Positions 1-6,622 of a stretch of DNA of 22,496 bases are shown here, piece after piece; positions within the stretch are counted from its first letter, which is position 1; each line of letters opens with the position of its first letter. The DNA is taken from positions 2,019-24,514 of IMG/VR virus record IMGVR_UViG_3300002121_000006, one strand, 5' to 3'. The translations under genes were made by a program, and so were the position numbers. Source of the DNA: a virus. The notes beneath the pieces are model-generated. The model saw only the letters and a list, made by a program, of their open reading frames with translations, searched no databases and was not told the DNA's origin.

Positions 1-99
1 GCGACCGCTCGAATTGAACGTCTAGAATATCAGCTTCGAAACACCTCTCAGTACGCCGAATCTCTCGAAGCCAGACTAATCGAAAAGGAGGTGCTCTGA
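1..99 (+). CDS. C-terminal end of an unidentified protein (partial)
   Basis: Frame 1 is open from the first base to a TGA at 97-99, giving the last 32 residues of a protein that starts upstream of the window. The visible tail is rich in Arg, Glu and Leu (for example ARIERLEYQLR and SLEARLIEKEV), spaced as in an amphipathic helix or coiled coil. The last codons contain the AAAGGAGGTG ribosome binding site of the next gene, so the two genes are tightly packed. Nothing else about function can be said. Confidence 0.6.
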   Translation, partial: ATARIERLEYQLRNTSQYAESLEARLIEKEVL

Positions 100-103
100 T
101 CTA

Positions 104-310
104 ATGGAACCATCTAAGAAGTCACCTCAGATCGAACAGTTTCTCGAAAAGAACTTTGGCCGTACAACAGCGATTACGACAAATACATGTGTTTCTTCTC
201 CTATCGGGTGTGGAAAGCCGATCACACCATTTCGTGACGCTCTTTCAGAGAAGGAGTACAAAATCTCTGGTCTTTGCCAGAACTGCCAAGACGAAATCTT
301 CGGGGTCTAA
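104..310 (+). CDS. Small Cys-containing hypothetical protein
   Basis: A 68-residue protein. An AAAGGAGGTG ribosome binding site at about 83-92 supports the ATG at 104. Four cysteines are spread through the chain, including GCGKP near residue 36 and a C-terminal CQNC pair, so a small zinc-binding fold is possible but incomplete by eye. Its TAA stop is followed without a gap by the ATG of the next small gene. Family not recognised. Confidence 0.7.
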   Translation: MEPSKKSPQIEQFLEKNFGRTTAITTNTCVSSPIGCGKPITPFRDALSEKEYKISGLCQNCQDEIFGV

Positions 311-466
311 ATGAAACCGGGGGATATCGTCAAATCTACCGATCCATGGGACAACACACTGTTGTTTGAAATCATCTCAATCTCAGACATTGGGGTGGTT
401 GAGTGTAAGATCATCAAAACTCGTGAAGTCGTCTGGCGACACATCTCGCGACTCTATCTCGCATAA
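311..466 (+). CDS. Very small hypothetical protein (51 aa)
   Basis: A short ORF whose ATG directly follows the TAA of the gene before it. It begins MKPGDIVKS and ends WRHISRLYLA. The opening (KPGDIV), followed by alternating hydrophobic stretches and a basic tail, resembles small SH3-like beta barrels often found in phages, but this is only an impression. It fills an otherwise empty interval in a tightly packed operon, and its amino-acid composition matches its neighbours, so it is probably real. Confidence 0.6.
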   Translation: MKPGDIVKSTDPWDNTLLFEIISISDIGVVECKIIKTREVVWRHISRLYLA

Positions 467-484
467 AGAAGGTGAACAGACAAC

Positions 485-679
485 GTGGCTATCGCAAAAG
501 CATTCGTAATCCTTGAACTCGATTACGACACCGATCTTGCAAGCGGCCCTGAATCATGGGAATGGCACGCGCTACTCGATCTTTCTTCCGATGAGAAGGT
601 AGCCGTGAATGTCTTCCCATCCGAATCCGATATGTTTCAGGCTCTCTACGAACGCGGAATGGATAAGGGTATCTACTAG
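485..679 (+). CDS. Small acidic hypothetical protein
   Basis: A 64-residue protein starting at GTG 485, preceded by AGAAGG about 12 nt upstream. It is acidic, begins AIAKAFVILELDYDTD and has a Trp-rich middle (ESWEWHALLDL). The opening suggests a beta strand and the end a helix (MFQALYERGMD). No family is recognised. It is the last gene before a short hairpin-containing gap, so it may end a transcription segment. Confidence 0.65.
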   Translation: MAIAKAFVILELDYDTDLASGPESWEWHALLDLSSDEKVAVNVFPSESDMFQALYERGMDKGIY

Positions 680-689
680 CTTTGAAGAT

Positions 690-710
690 CCTCCACATAA
701 CCTGTGGGGG
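690..710 (+). terminator. Stem-loop, possible weak terminator
   Basis: CCTCCACA at 690-697 pairs with TGTGGGGG at 703-710 (8 bp, one G-U) around a 5-nt loop, followed by TTCTTG. The T-tract is poor, so termination is uncertain. It lies in the 72-nt gap between two genes. Confidence 0.45.
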
Positions 711-751
711 TTCTTGAAATCTAGCGGCCCGTCGAAAGGAGGTGAGAAAAC

Positions 752-1018
752 ATGGCACGCGGCGTAAAAGGCAGCGGTTATGCTCTCGAAACAGTGCGCA
801 CGTTTGGTGGGCATAGGTTCGTCCTGAAATTCCGTTGGGATACTCGACTAGGCGATATCTTTCTCGACGGAAAGATCGTGGACTGTATGCAGGTTCACGA
901 TTACGACTGGACAACCGGAACGCTGACCCCGAGTACGCGCAAGCAGATTGCACTTTCTTTCGAGGAATGGCTCCTCGAATACGGACAGTCCTACATCGAC
1001 GAATGGCAGTACCTCTGA
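752..1018 (+). CDS. Hypothetical protein
   Basis: An 88-residue protein with a strong AAAGGAGGTGAG site just upstream of the ATG. It opens with a basic MARGVKGSGY segment. Alternating hydrophobic stretches follow (HRFVLKFRWD, LGDIFLDGKIVDC), which suggest a small beta sheet, and then a C-terminal helix (FEEWLLEYGQSYIDEW). No catalytic motif or family is recognised. It heads a series of genes each with an AGGAGG site. Confidence 0.75.
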   Translation: MARGVKGSGYALETVRTFGGHRFVLKFRWDTRLGDIFLDGKIVDCMQVHDYDWTTGTLTPSTRKQIALSFEEWLLEYGQSYIDEWQYL

Positions 1019-1034
1019 GAAAGGAGGTAAAACG

Positions 1035-1235
1035 TTGGCACAGAATCTCTTCGCAATCGTTCTCAAGAAACCAATAGCCGGTGAGTCATGGGAATCGACT
1101 CCGCGATTCGCTACGTTTATTGAGTTCTATTGGGCTGAGAACTCCGAACATGCAATTGAGCAATCGCAGAACGCTCATCCAGAATCGGAATATCTCTGTC
1201 TTGCGCGTGTTCCCTACGTCCATGAAAGGAGGTGA
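1035..1235 (+). CDS. Small hypothetical protein, TTG start
   Basis: A 66-residue protein. The start is set at TTG 1035 because AAAGGAGG lies about 8 nt upstream; the open frame extends further but overlaps the preceding gene. The product starts MAQNLFAIVLKKPIAG, has a central FIEFYWAENSEHAIEQS segment and a basic end (VHERR). The last codons contain the ribosome binding site of the next gene. Family not recognised. Confidence 0.65.
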   Translation: MAQNLFAIVLKKPIAGESWESTPRFATFIEFYWAENSEHAIEQSQNAHPESEYLCLARVPYVHERR

Positions 1236-1241
1236 GACAAT

Positions 1242-1478
1242 ATGGCACGTTTCTACGCCGAGATCCAAGGTAATCGCGGAATGACCGCTCGACAGGGTTC
1301 TCAAGATTCTGGTATTTGGGGCCACATTCGCGGCTGGAATGTCGGAATCCGCATCGAAGGATACGTAGACGAAGATGGTACGGATTATTTCCGCGTCTAT
1401 AGAACTTCCGGATCTAATGGTGGTGCAAGCGATATTCTCATCGCAATCGTTCGAGCAGATCGAATCACGCACATCTAA
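1242..1478 (+). CDS. Hypothetical Gly-rich beta-type protein
   Basis: A 78-residue protein with AAAGGAGGTGAG immediately upstream. The sequence (FYAEIQGNRGMT, IWGHIRGWNVGIRIEGYV, DILIAIVRADRI) alternates polar and hydrophobic residues with many glycines, as in a small beta-sandwich or barrel. It resembles small conserved phage proteins of unknown function. No active site is visible. Confidence 0.7.
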   Translation: MARFYAEIQGNRGMTARQGSQDSGIWGHIRGWNVGIRIEGYVDEDGTDYFRVYRTSGSNGGASDILIAIVRADRITHI

Positions 1479-1494
1479 GAACAGAAGGGAAAAC

Positions 1495-2337
1495 ATGGAT
1501 AAGACGAAGGAAATCGTTGCATCCATGCTTGTCGAGAATACCGGCAGACACATTCTCGATTCCGGTGGCGCATACGGTAGACATTGGGAGCGAGCACAAA
1601 CTGCTCTCAAAGAGTCTCCTTATGCAAGCGCCGTCGAGATGTTTGATGCTCAACCTGCCGTAACGTGGGATTATGGCCCGACGATCAACGTCTACCATTT
1701 TCTCACGGCTGCACTCGAATACAACGAACAACTCGACCGAGCATGGGAGAAATGGGTTTATTCAGGCCCAGAGGATCGCTACATCAACGGCTGCGCAACT
1801 GCAGACGAGTTCATTGAGCGACTCGTCAAGAAAGGTTGGGCAACTGAACCTCGCGAAATCTGGTACGGAAGTGGGTGGGTGAATACCTACAACAACGAAG
1901 ACGCACTTTCCCAAGTCATTCAGTACGTGATGTTCCAACTCACGTATAAGTGTCCATGGAACGACGGAAGCGATGATGTTGTGTTGCTCTCTATTCATGG
2001 AGGTGCCGACGTTCGCGGTGGCTATACCGAACTGCGGGCGTTTAATCACTATACCGACGATTCTCCGTCTCTTTGGGACAATGCGAGAATCGAACTCTAC
2101 TGCAACAACGTCGAAGATCATCGCCAAGTCAATAAGCGTCAACTGAACTATGAAGGAAAAGAGGAACCGCCTGACTACGAATTCTACTATCGCGCATACT
2201 CCGAAGATGCAGGCTACTCATGGAACGTGGATGAAGATCATGAGTTGCTTCCTGTTTCAAACCCGGACAACTCTGAACTCATCCCAAAGTGTCCGCTCTG
2301 CAACAACGATCTCGAAGTAGGAGCGATGGGACTGTGA
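1495..2337 (+). CDS. Conserved phage protein of unknown function
   Basis: A 280-residue protein, the largest product in the first part of the window. The ATG at 1495 is preceded by AGAAGGG and is preferred over the longer frame reaching back to 1375, which would overlap the previous gene. The N-terminus contains NTGRHILDSGGAYGRHWER, a segment I associate with a widespread actinophage protein of unknown function. The middle is aromatic-rich (VTWDYGPTINVYHFLTAAL; VVLLSIHGGADVRGGYT). The C-terminus has a CPLC pair, possibly half of a zinc site, with CNN upstream of the pair absent. No catalytic role can be assigned. Confidence 0.75.
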   Translation: MDKTKEIVASMLVENTGRHILDSGGAYGRHWERAQTALKESPYASAVEMFDAQPAVTWDYGPTINVYHFLTAALEYNEQLDRAWEKWVYSGPEDRYINGCATADEFIERLVKKGWATEPREIWYGSGWVNTYNNEDALSQVIQYVMFQLTYKCPWNDGSDDVVLLSIHGGADVRGGYTELRAFNHYTDDSPSLWDNARIELYCNNVEDHRQVNKRQLNYEGKEEPPDYEFYYRAYSEDAGYSWNVDEDHELLPVSNPDNSELIPKCPLCNNDLEVGAMGL

Positions 2338-2385
2338 GACACGAGGTAATTCTTTGAAACATAATCCGACCCAGGGAGACAATGA

Positions 2386-2589
2386 ATGACAAATCTTGAT
2401 AAACTCCGTGATGAGGCATCTAATTGGCTCGAAACTGCTCCAATTGGACTCCCATTTCGATCTTGTTGGGAATGTAATGGAGCGCACGAATATCTGCGAG
2501 ATGCAGACTATCCATTCGCCTGCTTCGCATGCGGTAGGTATCTCTACAAAGGTCAAGACATCACGATCTACGAGGAAGGTGACGAATGA
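2386..2589 (+). CDS. Small zinc-ribbon-like protein
   Basis: A 67-residue protein. The ATG follows an AGGGAG site. It has an N-terminal helix (LDKLRDEASNWLE), then CWEC at about residues 27-30 and CFAC at about 46-49, spaced as in a treble-clef or zinc-ribbon fold, and an acidic tail. A four-cysteine zinc site is likely. Its stop overlaps the next start (ATGA), so the pair is probably translationally coupled. Confidence 0.7.
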   Translation: MTNLDKLRDEASNWLETAPIGLPFRSCWECNGAHEYLRDADYPFACFACGRYLYKGQDITIYEEGDE

Positions 2590-2807
2590 CCAAGAAGGAT
2601 GGTGACAAGCTTCGTAAGATGAAGACCGATCTCTACGACATGGCAGATCAGTATGAGCGCGGTTCTCTTACGCAGTCGGACATGCGCAAAATTGCTGCCG
2701 CAATCGATGCTGCCCTACGGGGTCGTAAGTTTTCCGTGACTGGCACAAACATCTCCGAAGCCCATAGAAAGGAGCGAGATGCCACTCGAAACTCAAGTCC
2801 TGCGTAA
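2586..2807 (+). CDS. Small charged helical hypothetical protein
   Basis: A 73-residue protein starting at an ATGA overlap with the previous gene. It is highly charged and predicted helical (DKLRKMKTDLYDMADQYERG, then SDMRKIAAAIDAALRGRKF). The 3' end overlaps the next gene by 29 nt in a different frame and contains that gene's AAAGGAG site. No family recognised. Confidence 0.65.
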   Translation: MTKKDGDKLRKMKTDLYDMADQYERGSLTQSDMRKIAAAIDAALRGRKFSVTGTNISEAHRKERDATRNSSPA

Positions 2808-3132
2808 AGGCGAACCTCTCAAGATTTGGGATCTTGGACACAATGGCTACTGGCCGCTGAATTGCATGTACACAGCGGCGATCAAGGATTCGGTGCCCGA
2901 TCGCAGAGGATTGATCGCGGGAGACGACGAGAAGACGTTCGGACACCTAGCCGAAGGTGAGTGCGTCGATTTCTCTATGTCTTCGATCTACTACCTCAAT
3001 ATCCCTGGTTGCCCGCTCGTTGAGAAAGGGGTGCAGACTCTTAAGAATCGCTATGAATTCCACGCCGACGACGACGTAATCATCTTCGAGCCCGGCGATG
3101 TTCTCCAAGCATGGAGGTCACACAAGTCATGA
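2779..3132 (+). CDS. Hypothetical protein ending in RSHKS
   Basis: A 117-residue protein with AAAGGAG 7 nt upstream of its ATG. Features include IWDLGHNGYWPLNCMY near the start and a C-terminal DDDVIIFEPGDVLQ strand region that could be part of a small beta barrel. The last codons (QAWRSHKS) double as the ribosome binding site region of the next gene. This stretch is copied at 3432-3470, and a related one is at the end of the 4321-4695 gene. Function unknown. Confidence 0.7.
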   Translation: MPLETQVLRKGEPLKIWDLGHNGYWPLNCMYTAAIKDSVPDRRGLIAGDDEKTFGHLAEGECVDFSMSSIYYLNIPGCPLVEKGVQTLKNRYEFHADDDVIIFEPGDVLQAWRSHKS

Positions 3133-3142
3133 GTGACGATCT
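3104..3142 (+). repeat. 39-bp direct repeat, copy 1
   Basis: An exact copy of 3432-3470. It spans the last codons of one gene, a GGAGGT ribosome binding site, an ATGA overlap and the first codons of the next gene (MSDDL). A diverged partial copy covering the AGRTCACACAAGTCATGAG part lies at about 4678-4696. Confidence 0.85.
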
Positions 3143-3404
3143 TGATAGTCCCGAGTTGCAAGAAAAGCTCGCTAAGCTAGGTGTGACACTTCTCAGGTTT
3201 CCGCCTCCAACTGGCGACGAGAAATTGAAGCTGGAAGGATGGCGAGAAGGGATTGAGAAGTACGGTCAAGAATTGTGGCGCATCTATCACTGGATCATTT
3301 CGGTGCAAGATGGCAAAACACACGGAATCTATCGTCTTCGTTACTGGTTAGAGCAGTTTAACATTCCTGACAACACAAACGGTGAGCATTGGGAGAACTT
3401 CTAG
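3129..3404 (+). CDS. Hypothetical protein
   Basis: A 91-residue protein. The start is put at ATG 3129, which overlaps the previous stop (ATGA) and has GGAGGT 9 nt upstream. It begins MSDDLDSPELQEKLAKLGV and is rich in Trp and charged residues (ELWRIYHWIISVQDG, RLRYWLEQF). It is probably helical and soluble. The first five codons are shared with the gene at 3457 through the direct repeat. No family recognised. Confidence 0.7.
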   Translation: MSDDLDSPELQEKLAKLGVTLLRFPPPTGDEKLKLEGWREGIEKYGQELWRIYHWIISVQDGKTHGIYRLRYWLEQFNIPDNTNGEHWENF

Positions 3405-3460
3405 TGAGAGACACCTATCTTGTCTCTGATATCCAAGCATGGAGGTCACACAAGTCATGA
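3404..3460 (+). pseudogene. Chimeric 18-codon remnant: phosphatase start fused to RSHKS tail
   Basis: GTG at 3404 overlaps the preceding TAG and opens an 18-codon frame whose product reads MRDTYLVSDIQAWRSHKS. Its first ten codons match the start of the metallophosphatase downstream (MRDTYIVSDI), and its last eight are identical to the end of the 2779-3132 gene (QAWRSHKS). This is best read as a recombination scar rather than a functional gene, although it could still couple translation into the next ORF. Confidence 0.6.
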
Positions 3461-3470
3461 GTGACGATCT
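3432..3470 (+). repeat. 39-bp direct repeat, copy 2
   Basis: Identical to 3104-3142. It supplies the ribosome binding site and first codons of the gene starting at 3457. Confidence 0.85.
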
Positions 3471-3639
3471 CATAATTGTTCATCGGAAGGATCTGCTCGA
3501 CCTTCTCGACTACGTTCAGGAAGATGAAGAGAGGGACGTTTCTATGAATCCTGACGATTCTAACCACCACATTATCTATACAATCCGCCGACTCCGAGAA
3601 GAAGCATCGACGGAAGATTCATGGCCGATCCTCCCATGA
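3457..3639 (+). CDS. Small acidic hypothetical protein
   Basis: A 60-residue protein starting MSDDLIIVHRKDLLDLLDYV. Start 3457 is chosen because GGAGGT lies 9 nt upstream and it overlaps the remnant's stop (ATGA). The five starting codons come from the duplicated block also found at 3129. The rest is acidic and helical (RDLLDLL-type, then IRRLREEAS). Function unknown. Confidence 0.65.
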   Translation: MSDDLIIVHRKDLLDLLDYVQEDEERDVSMNPDDSNHHIIYTIRRLREEASTEDSWPILP

Positions 3640-4319
3640 GGGATACGTATATCGTCTCTGATATCCATGGAGACTACGAAGCATTGGTAAAAGTGCTCCT
3701 CGATGCAGACTTGTTGGTCGATAAGCCCGGTCGAGGACTCGTAAAGCGTCGAGATGCATTCGTTTGTCAGATCGGCGATCTCGCAAATTGCGTTTATAAC
3801 TCAGTCCAAGACGATCTCAAGTGCCTAAACCTTGTAGCTAGTGGACTTATCGACATGATGCTCGTAGGAAACCATGAGATTCCATACTTTGATCCAAACA
3901 ATACATTCTCTGGTTTTCATCACAGCTATGTGGTTTCTCAGACCTTATGGGAACTTTATGTGAAAGAGAAGATTCAACCCTGTCTTTTGATCGGAGATAC
4001 GCTTGTAACCCATGCTGGCATCACTCGAAGTCAGCTAGGCGAGACAACCGCTAAAAGCGTAGCTGATAAGCTCGAAGAACTCTGGCGCGGAAAGCACTTC
4101 TCGCATCACTGGTTCTCGGACTGTGGACGTGCCCGATGGGGAAATGCAGAGACAGGAGGTGTTCTCTGGTGCGATTTCGATGATGAGTTTGAGCCGACCG
4201 ACTTCCCACAAATTGTCGGCCACACTCCGCAAGGTCTGCATATTAAAGGCAACGCACTCTGTATTGATTCTGCTGTAAAGAACGGCGGAACCCCAACGAT
4301 CCTAAAGGTAGGAGGATAG
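3636..4319 (+). CDS. PPP-family metallophosphatase (calcineurin-like)
   Basis: A 227-residue protein, near the usual length of small lambda-type Ser/Thr phosphatases. Metal-binding motifs are in the right order: SDIHGD (Asp9, His11), GD at 47-48, GNHE (Asn79, His80), THAG (His126) and GHTP (His196). The usual GDxVDRG block reads GDLANCV, so the second Asp and Arg are missing. Known family members use two metal ions to hydrolyse phosphomonoesters or diesters; the substrate here is unknown. The start is put at ATG 3636, which overlaps the previous stop and matches the copied start at 3404. ATG 3621, five codons upstream with GGAAG before it, is the alternative. Confidence 0.85.
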   Translation: MRDTYIVSDIHGDYEALVKVLLDADLLVDKPGRGLVKRRDAFVCQIGDLANCVYNSVQDDLKCLNLVASGLIDMMLVGNHEIPYFDPNNTFSGFHHSYVVSQTLWELYVKEKIQPCLLIGDTLVTHAGITRSQLGETTAKSVADKLEELWRGKHFSHHWFSDCGRARWGNAETGGVLWCDFDDEFEPTDFPQIVGHTPQGLHIKGNALCIDSAVKNGGTPTILKVGG

Positions 4320-4320
4320 A

Positions 4321-4695
4321 ATGGCACTCAAATTCAGGCCATCGAAAAACGATTCAGAAGAGGTGCAGTTGCTATTCGAGTTGCACAAAATACTGAACAA
4401 CAATGGAGCACATTGGATCAAGGGCCATTTTAGGAAAAAGCGGAATGGTGAAATCTGCCGCTGCCTGATAGGTGGTGTGAATGACGTTACTAAAGGCACA
4501 GGTAAGCGTAAAGCAGTCCTAATACTACTTAATATGGGACTGCCTACACCGTACAAATACAATTTGCAGTCTGGAGCATCGAGAGACTTCGAAGACGCAT
4601 GCATTAGTTACAACGATGTTTCTTACAGCACTTGGAAAGACATCGAGAACGTGATTCGAAACGCCATCAAGGTCGGGAGATCACACAAGTCATGA
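4321..4695 (+). CDS. DUF6197-like protein
   Basis: A 124-residue protein. The pattern of an N-terminal helix, NNNGAHWIKGHF, a GEICRCLIGG segment and a late YNDVSYSTWKDIENVIRNAI segment matches my memory of the DUF6197 family, common in actinobacteria and their phages: a W-x-x-G, then G-x-x-C-x-x-G, then a ND-x-x-x-T-x-x-V helix. The function of that family is not known. It ends in RSHKS like the gene at 2779-3132, through a shared junction sequence that serves as the next gene's ribosome binding site. Confidence 0.65.
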   Translation: MALKFRPSKNDSEEVQLLFELHKILNNNGAHWIKGHFRKKRNGEICRCLIGGVNDVTKGTGKRKAVLILLNMGLPTPYKYNLQSGASRDFEDACISYNDVSYSTWKDIENVIRNAIKVGRSHKS

Positions 4696-4928
4696 GATAT
4701 CCAGATCCCGAAATGGAAGCGATGTTTCAAGAACATCAAGCATGGCTTGGTTTCTGTCACGAGTTGAATGAACTTGGCATCGATATCAATATAGCGCAAC
4801 GACTCCATGCGGCCGTAACTCTCTGGGGTGAGACGCTCTCGATTCTTCGGTACGATCAGAAAGATGATGTTCGAGCCTCTGCCTTCAAAGAAGCTGCAGA
4901 TCGCGCAATGAGAGTTCTAATGCCATGA
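4692..4928 (+). CDS. Helical hypothetical protein
   Basis: A 78-residue protein starting at an ATGA overlap, with GGGAG in the upstream AGATCACACAAGTC junction. The sequence (MEAMFQEHQAWLGFCHEL, INIAQRLHAAVTLWGETL, ASAFKEAADRAMRVL) looks all-helical, with three amphipathic helices. The longer frame from 4632 is disfavoured because it would run inside the upstream gene. Function unknown. Confidence 0.7.
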   Translation: MRYPDPEMEAMFQEHQAWLGFCHELNELGIDINIAQRLHAAVTLWGETLSILRYDQKDDVRASAFKEAADRAMRVLMP

Positions 4929-5107
4929 GAGTCCTTTGCAAGTTGGGATTTCACAGCTTTGAAGTGCTACCGGATGACAAGAAAGACCTGTTATGGTTCG
5001 AATATGGAAGGTGCCGCCGATGTAAAAAGGAAGGCTTCCGACTAAGGAATGATATAGGGATAACGACAATTCTTCTAGAAGAGGAGAACGATGAACACCC
5101 TAGTTGA
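4925..5107 (+). CDS. DUF1660-like small zinc-binding protein
   Basis: A 60-residue protein with an ATGA overlap at its start. It begins MRVLCKLGFHSFE and has CRRCKKEG at about residues 30-37. This C...H...CxxC arrangement resembles DUF1660 prophage proteins (typically LLCKLFGHKW then CxRC), thought to bind one zinc ion. The tail is acidic. Role unknown. The 3' end overlaps the next gene by 17 nt. Confidence 0.7.
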   Translation: MRVLCKLGFHSFEVLPDDKKDLLWFEYGRCRRCKKEGFRLRNDIGITTILLEEENDEHPS

Positions 5108-5714
5108 AGAGTTCGAGCACGATGGTCTGAAATGCGAGATCCATTGGGAAGATTCTTCCTTTTGCGATCCGCGGTATGCCGACAATCTCGGAGTAATGTA
5201 CTGCTGGCATCCTGACTACGTTCTCGGCGATGAGCAGTTCACACGCGACGACCATGACTCGATGGAAGATGTGTACAATTTTCTCAAATTCGAACGGCAG
5301 GCAATTTGCATCCTTCCGCTCACGATCTACGATCACTCAGGGGTCACGATGTTCGTCGGTGGGAAGCATGACTATCCCTTCGACTCCGCAGGGTGGGATA
5401 CTACTCACACCGGCTACATCTATACAACCGAGGAGCGTGTCCAGCAACTCTGTGGCGAAGATCCCGAGTATCGTGAGCTTCGATGGTTGGAGGAGCAACT
5501 CCGTCAGGAAGTGAAAGTCTATGCAACCTGGCTCGAAGGCGAAGTCTACTGGTGGCAAGTCCTCGATACTGATGGCGAAACTCTCGACTCCTGTGGAGGC
5601 TACGTCGGAGAAATCGATTACGTGAGAGAGGAGGCGAAGTCTTCAGCCGAATACTACCGCAAGGAAATCCTCGTCAATCAAGAACCTAACTTTCCGGAAG
5701 GACTAAAATGCTGA
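5091..5714 (+). CDS. Conserved phage-type hypothetical protein
   Basis: A 207-residue acidic protein with GAGGAG just before its ATG. Features visible by eye are CWHPDYVLGDEQ, an aromatic segment ILPLTIYDHSGVTMFVGG, a glycine/aspartate stretch (KHDYPFDSAGWDTTHTGYIY) and a C-terminal helix (REEAKSSAEYYRKEILV). I associate this general pattern with an actinophage protein of unknown function, without being able to name a family. No catalytic motif is evident. Confidence 0.75.
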   Translation: MNTLVEEFEHDGLKCEIHWEDSSFCDPRYADNLGVMYCWHPDYVLGDEQFTRDDHDSMEDVYNFLKFERQAICILPLTIYDHSGVTMFVGGKHDYPFDSAGWDTTHTGYIYTTEERVQQLCGEDPEYRELRWLEEQLRQEVKVYATWLEGEVYWWQVLDTDGETLDSCGGYVGEIDYVREEAKSSAEYYRKEILVNQEPNFPEGLKC

Positions 5715-5917
5715 AAGATCGGCATGCTCTTAATGAGCAGGAAAGAATGCTGTTACAAGGCGTAGCAAATGGTCTGAGCTATGATGAGATCTCTCAAGAA
5801 ATGAACTATGCTGTTGAAACCTTGAAGGGTTACATGCGCGAAATTCTTTTAAAGCTCAATGCTAGGAATCGGACGCAAGCAGTTGCCATTGCGATTCGAG
5901 AGGGGATTATCGAATGA
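5708..5917 (+). CDS. Stand-alone LuxR/GerE-type helix-turn-helix protein
   Basis: A 69-residue protein that is almost entirely a GerE-type DNA-binding domain. It begins LNEQERMLLQGVANGLSYDE, continues with the turn EISQEMNYAVETLKGYMR and ends with LLKLNARNRTQAVAIA, matching the typical four-helix LuxR C-terminal pattern (xTxxExxVLxxxAxGxSxxEIAxxL, then TVxxHxxxIxxKL). No receiver or ligand-binding domain is attached, so it could act as a small transcription regulator. It has short overlaps with both neighbours. A strong domain match by eye. Confidence 0.85.
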   Translation: MLKDRHALNEQERMLLQGVANGLSYDEISQEMNYAVETLKGYMREILLKLNARNRTQAVAIAIREGIIE

Positions 5918-6120
5918 ACCTTAGAGAGTTAGTCGTCAACGAGTTGAACGTGGAAGTTCTCGATGGTAATAAGGTAACCCTCGATGATCTGGAGCAATTC
6001 GTCTTGCATCTCTTTGATGAAGGGAACTGTTATCACGTTGATCGTGTATTTGTAGAACAAGTCGATCCAGAACCATGGGCACCAATCTTCGTTGATCTGT
6101 TCAGAGGAGAACGAATATGA
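5914..6120 (+). CDS. Small acidic hypothetical protein
   Basis: A 68-residue protein joined to the preceding HTH gene by an ATGA overlap and to the next gene in the same way. It is strongly acidic (VTLDDLEQFVLHLFDEGN, VEQVDPEPWAPIFVDLF). The coupling suggests co-production with the HTH protein, but no interaction can be claimed from the sequence. Confidence 0.65.
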   Translation: MNLRELVVNELNVEVLDGNKVTLDDLEQFVLHLFDEGNCYHVDRVFVEQVDPEPWAPIFVDLFRGERI

Positions 6121-6305
6121 ATTCTGCTCACCAATACGAGATAGCCCTTGTTTCGGGAAGAACGATCTGCATTCGGAGGGAATCGCTAGAGAACGTCAGT
6201 CTCATAACGGACAAAGGAGGTATCGTTATTAATTGGAAAGTTGAAAAGGTCAGGACGATCATCCCCTGGACTTCGGTACTAAGATTCGACAGAAGGTGGT
6301 GGTAA
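6117..6305 (+). CDS. Small basic beta-type hypothetical protein
   Basis: A 62-residue protein starting at an ATGA overlap. Short alternating strands (YEIALVSGRTICIRRESL, GIVINWKVEKVRTIIPW) suggest a small beta barrel, and it ends DRRWW. It is basic, unlike its acidic neighbours. No family recognised. Confidence 0.6.
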   Translation: MNSAHQYEIALVSGRTICIRRESLENVSLITDKGGIVINWKVEKVRTIIPWTSVLRFDRRWW

Positions 6306-6307
6306 AA

Positions 6308-6622
6308 GTGAGTGACAGCGCCATCAGCGAGGTTACTACCTACGACGACGGAAAGTTTGAGCGGACGGCAATCATTATTGAGGAGGGAGGTGTAAGTTTC
6401 GATCTCCTCGATAAGTTTGGAAATCGCGTTGCCCAAATCAACGCATTCTCCTATTTCTCAGAGCATGATCCCAAGCGCCTCGATCATGTGATCATCGATG
6501 TAATCGATATCGACAAGAGATTCGGAGATAATTGCGCTCTTACCTTCACAGATGGAATGCGTAAGTATCTCGAAGCATCGAATCTCGTAAGCGTCGATCT
6601 CAAAAGGAAGGTTACGTCGTGA
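6308..6622 (+). CDS. Hypothetical protein
   Basis: A 104-residue protein starting at GTG 6308, with AGAAGG about 11 nt upstream; GTG 6296 is an alternative start. Several beta-like stretches (ERTAIIIEEGGVSFDLLD, HVIIDVIDIDKRF) precede a C-terminal LVSVDLKRKVTS. It ends in an overlap with the GTG start of the next gene. Function unknown. Confidence 0.65.
   Translation: MSDSAISEVTTYDDGKFERTAIIIEEGGVSFDLLDKFGNRVAQINAFSYFSEHDPKRLDHVIIDVIDIDKRFGDNCALTFTDGMRKYLEASNLVSVDLKRKVTS

Noticed and set aside
489-953. Long minus-strand open frames across the small-gene region (for example 489-953, 1086-1610, 6484-6981, 7061-7594)
   Set aside because: They are antisense to better supported + strand genes with AGGAGG sites and coupled starts; no minus-strand ribosome binding sites or recognised products were seen.
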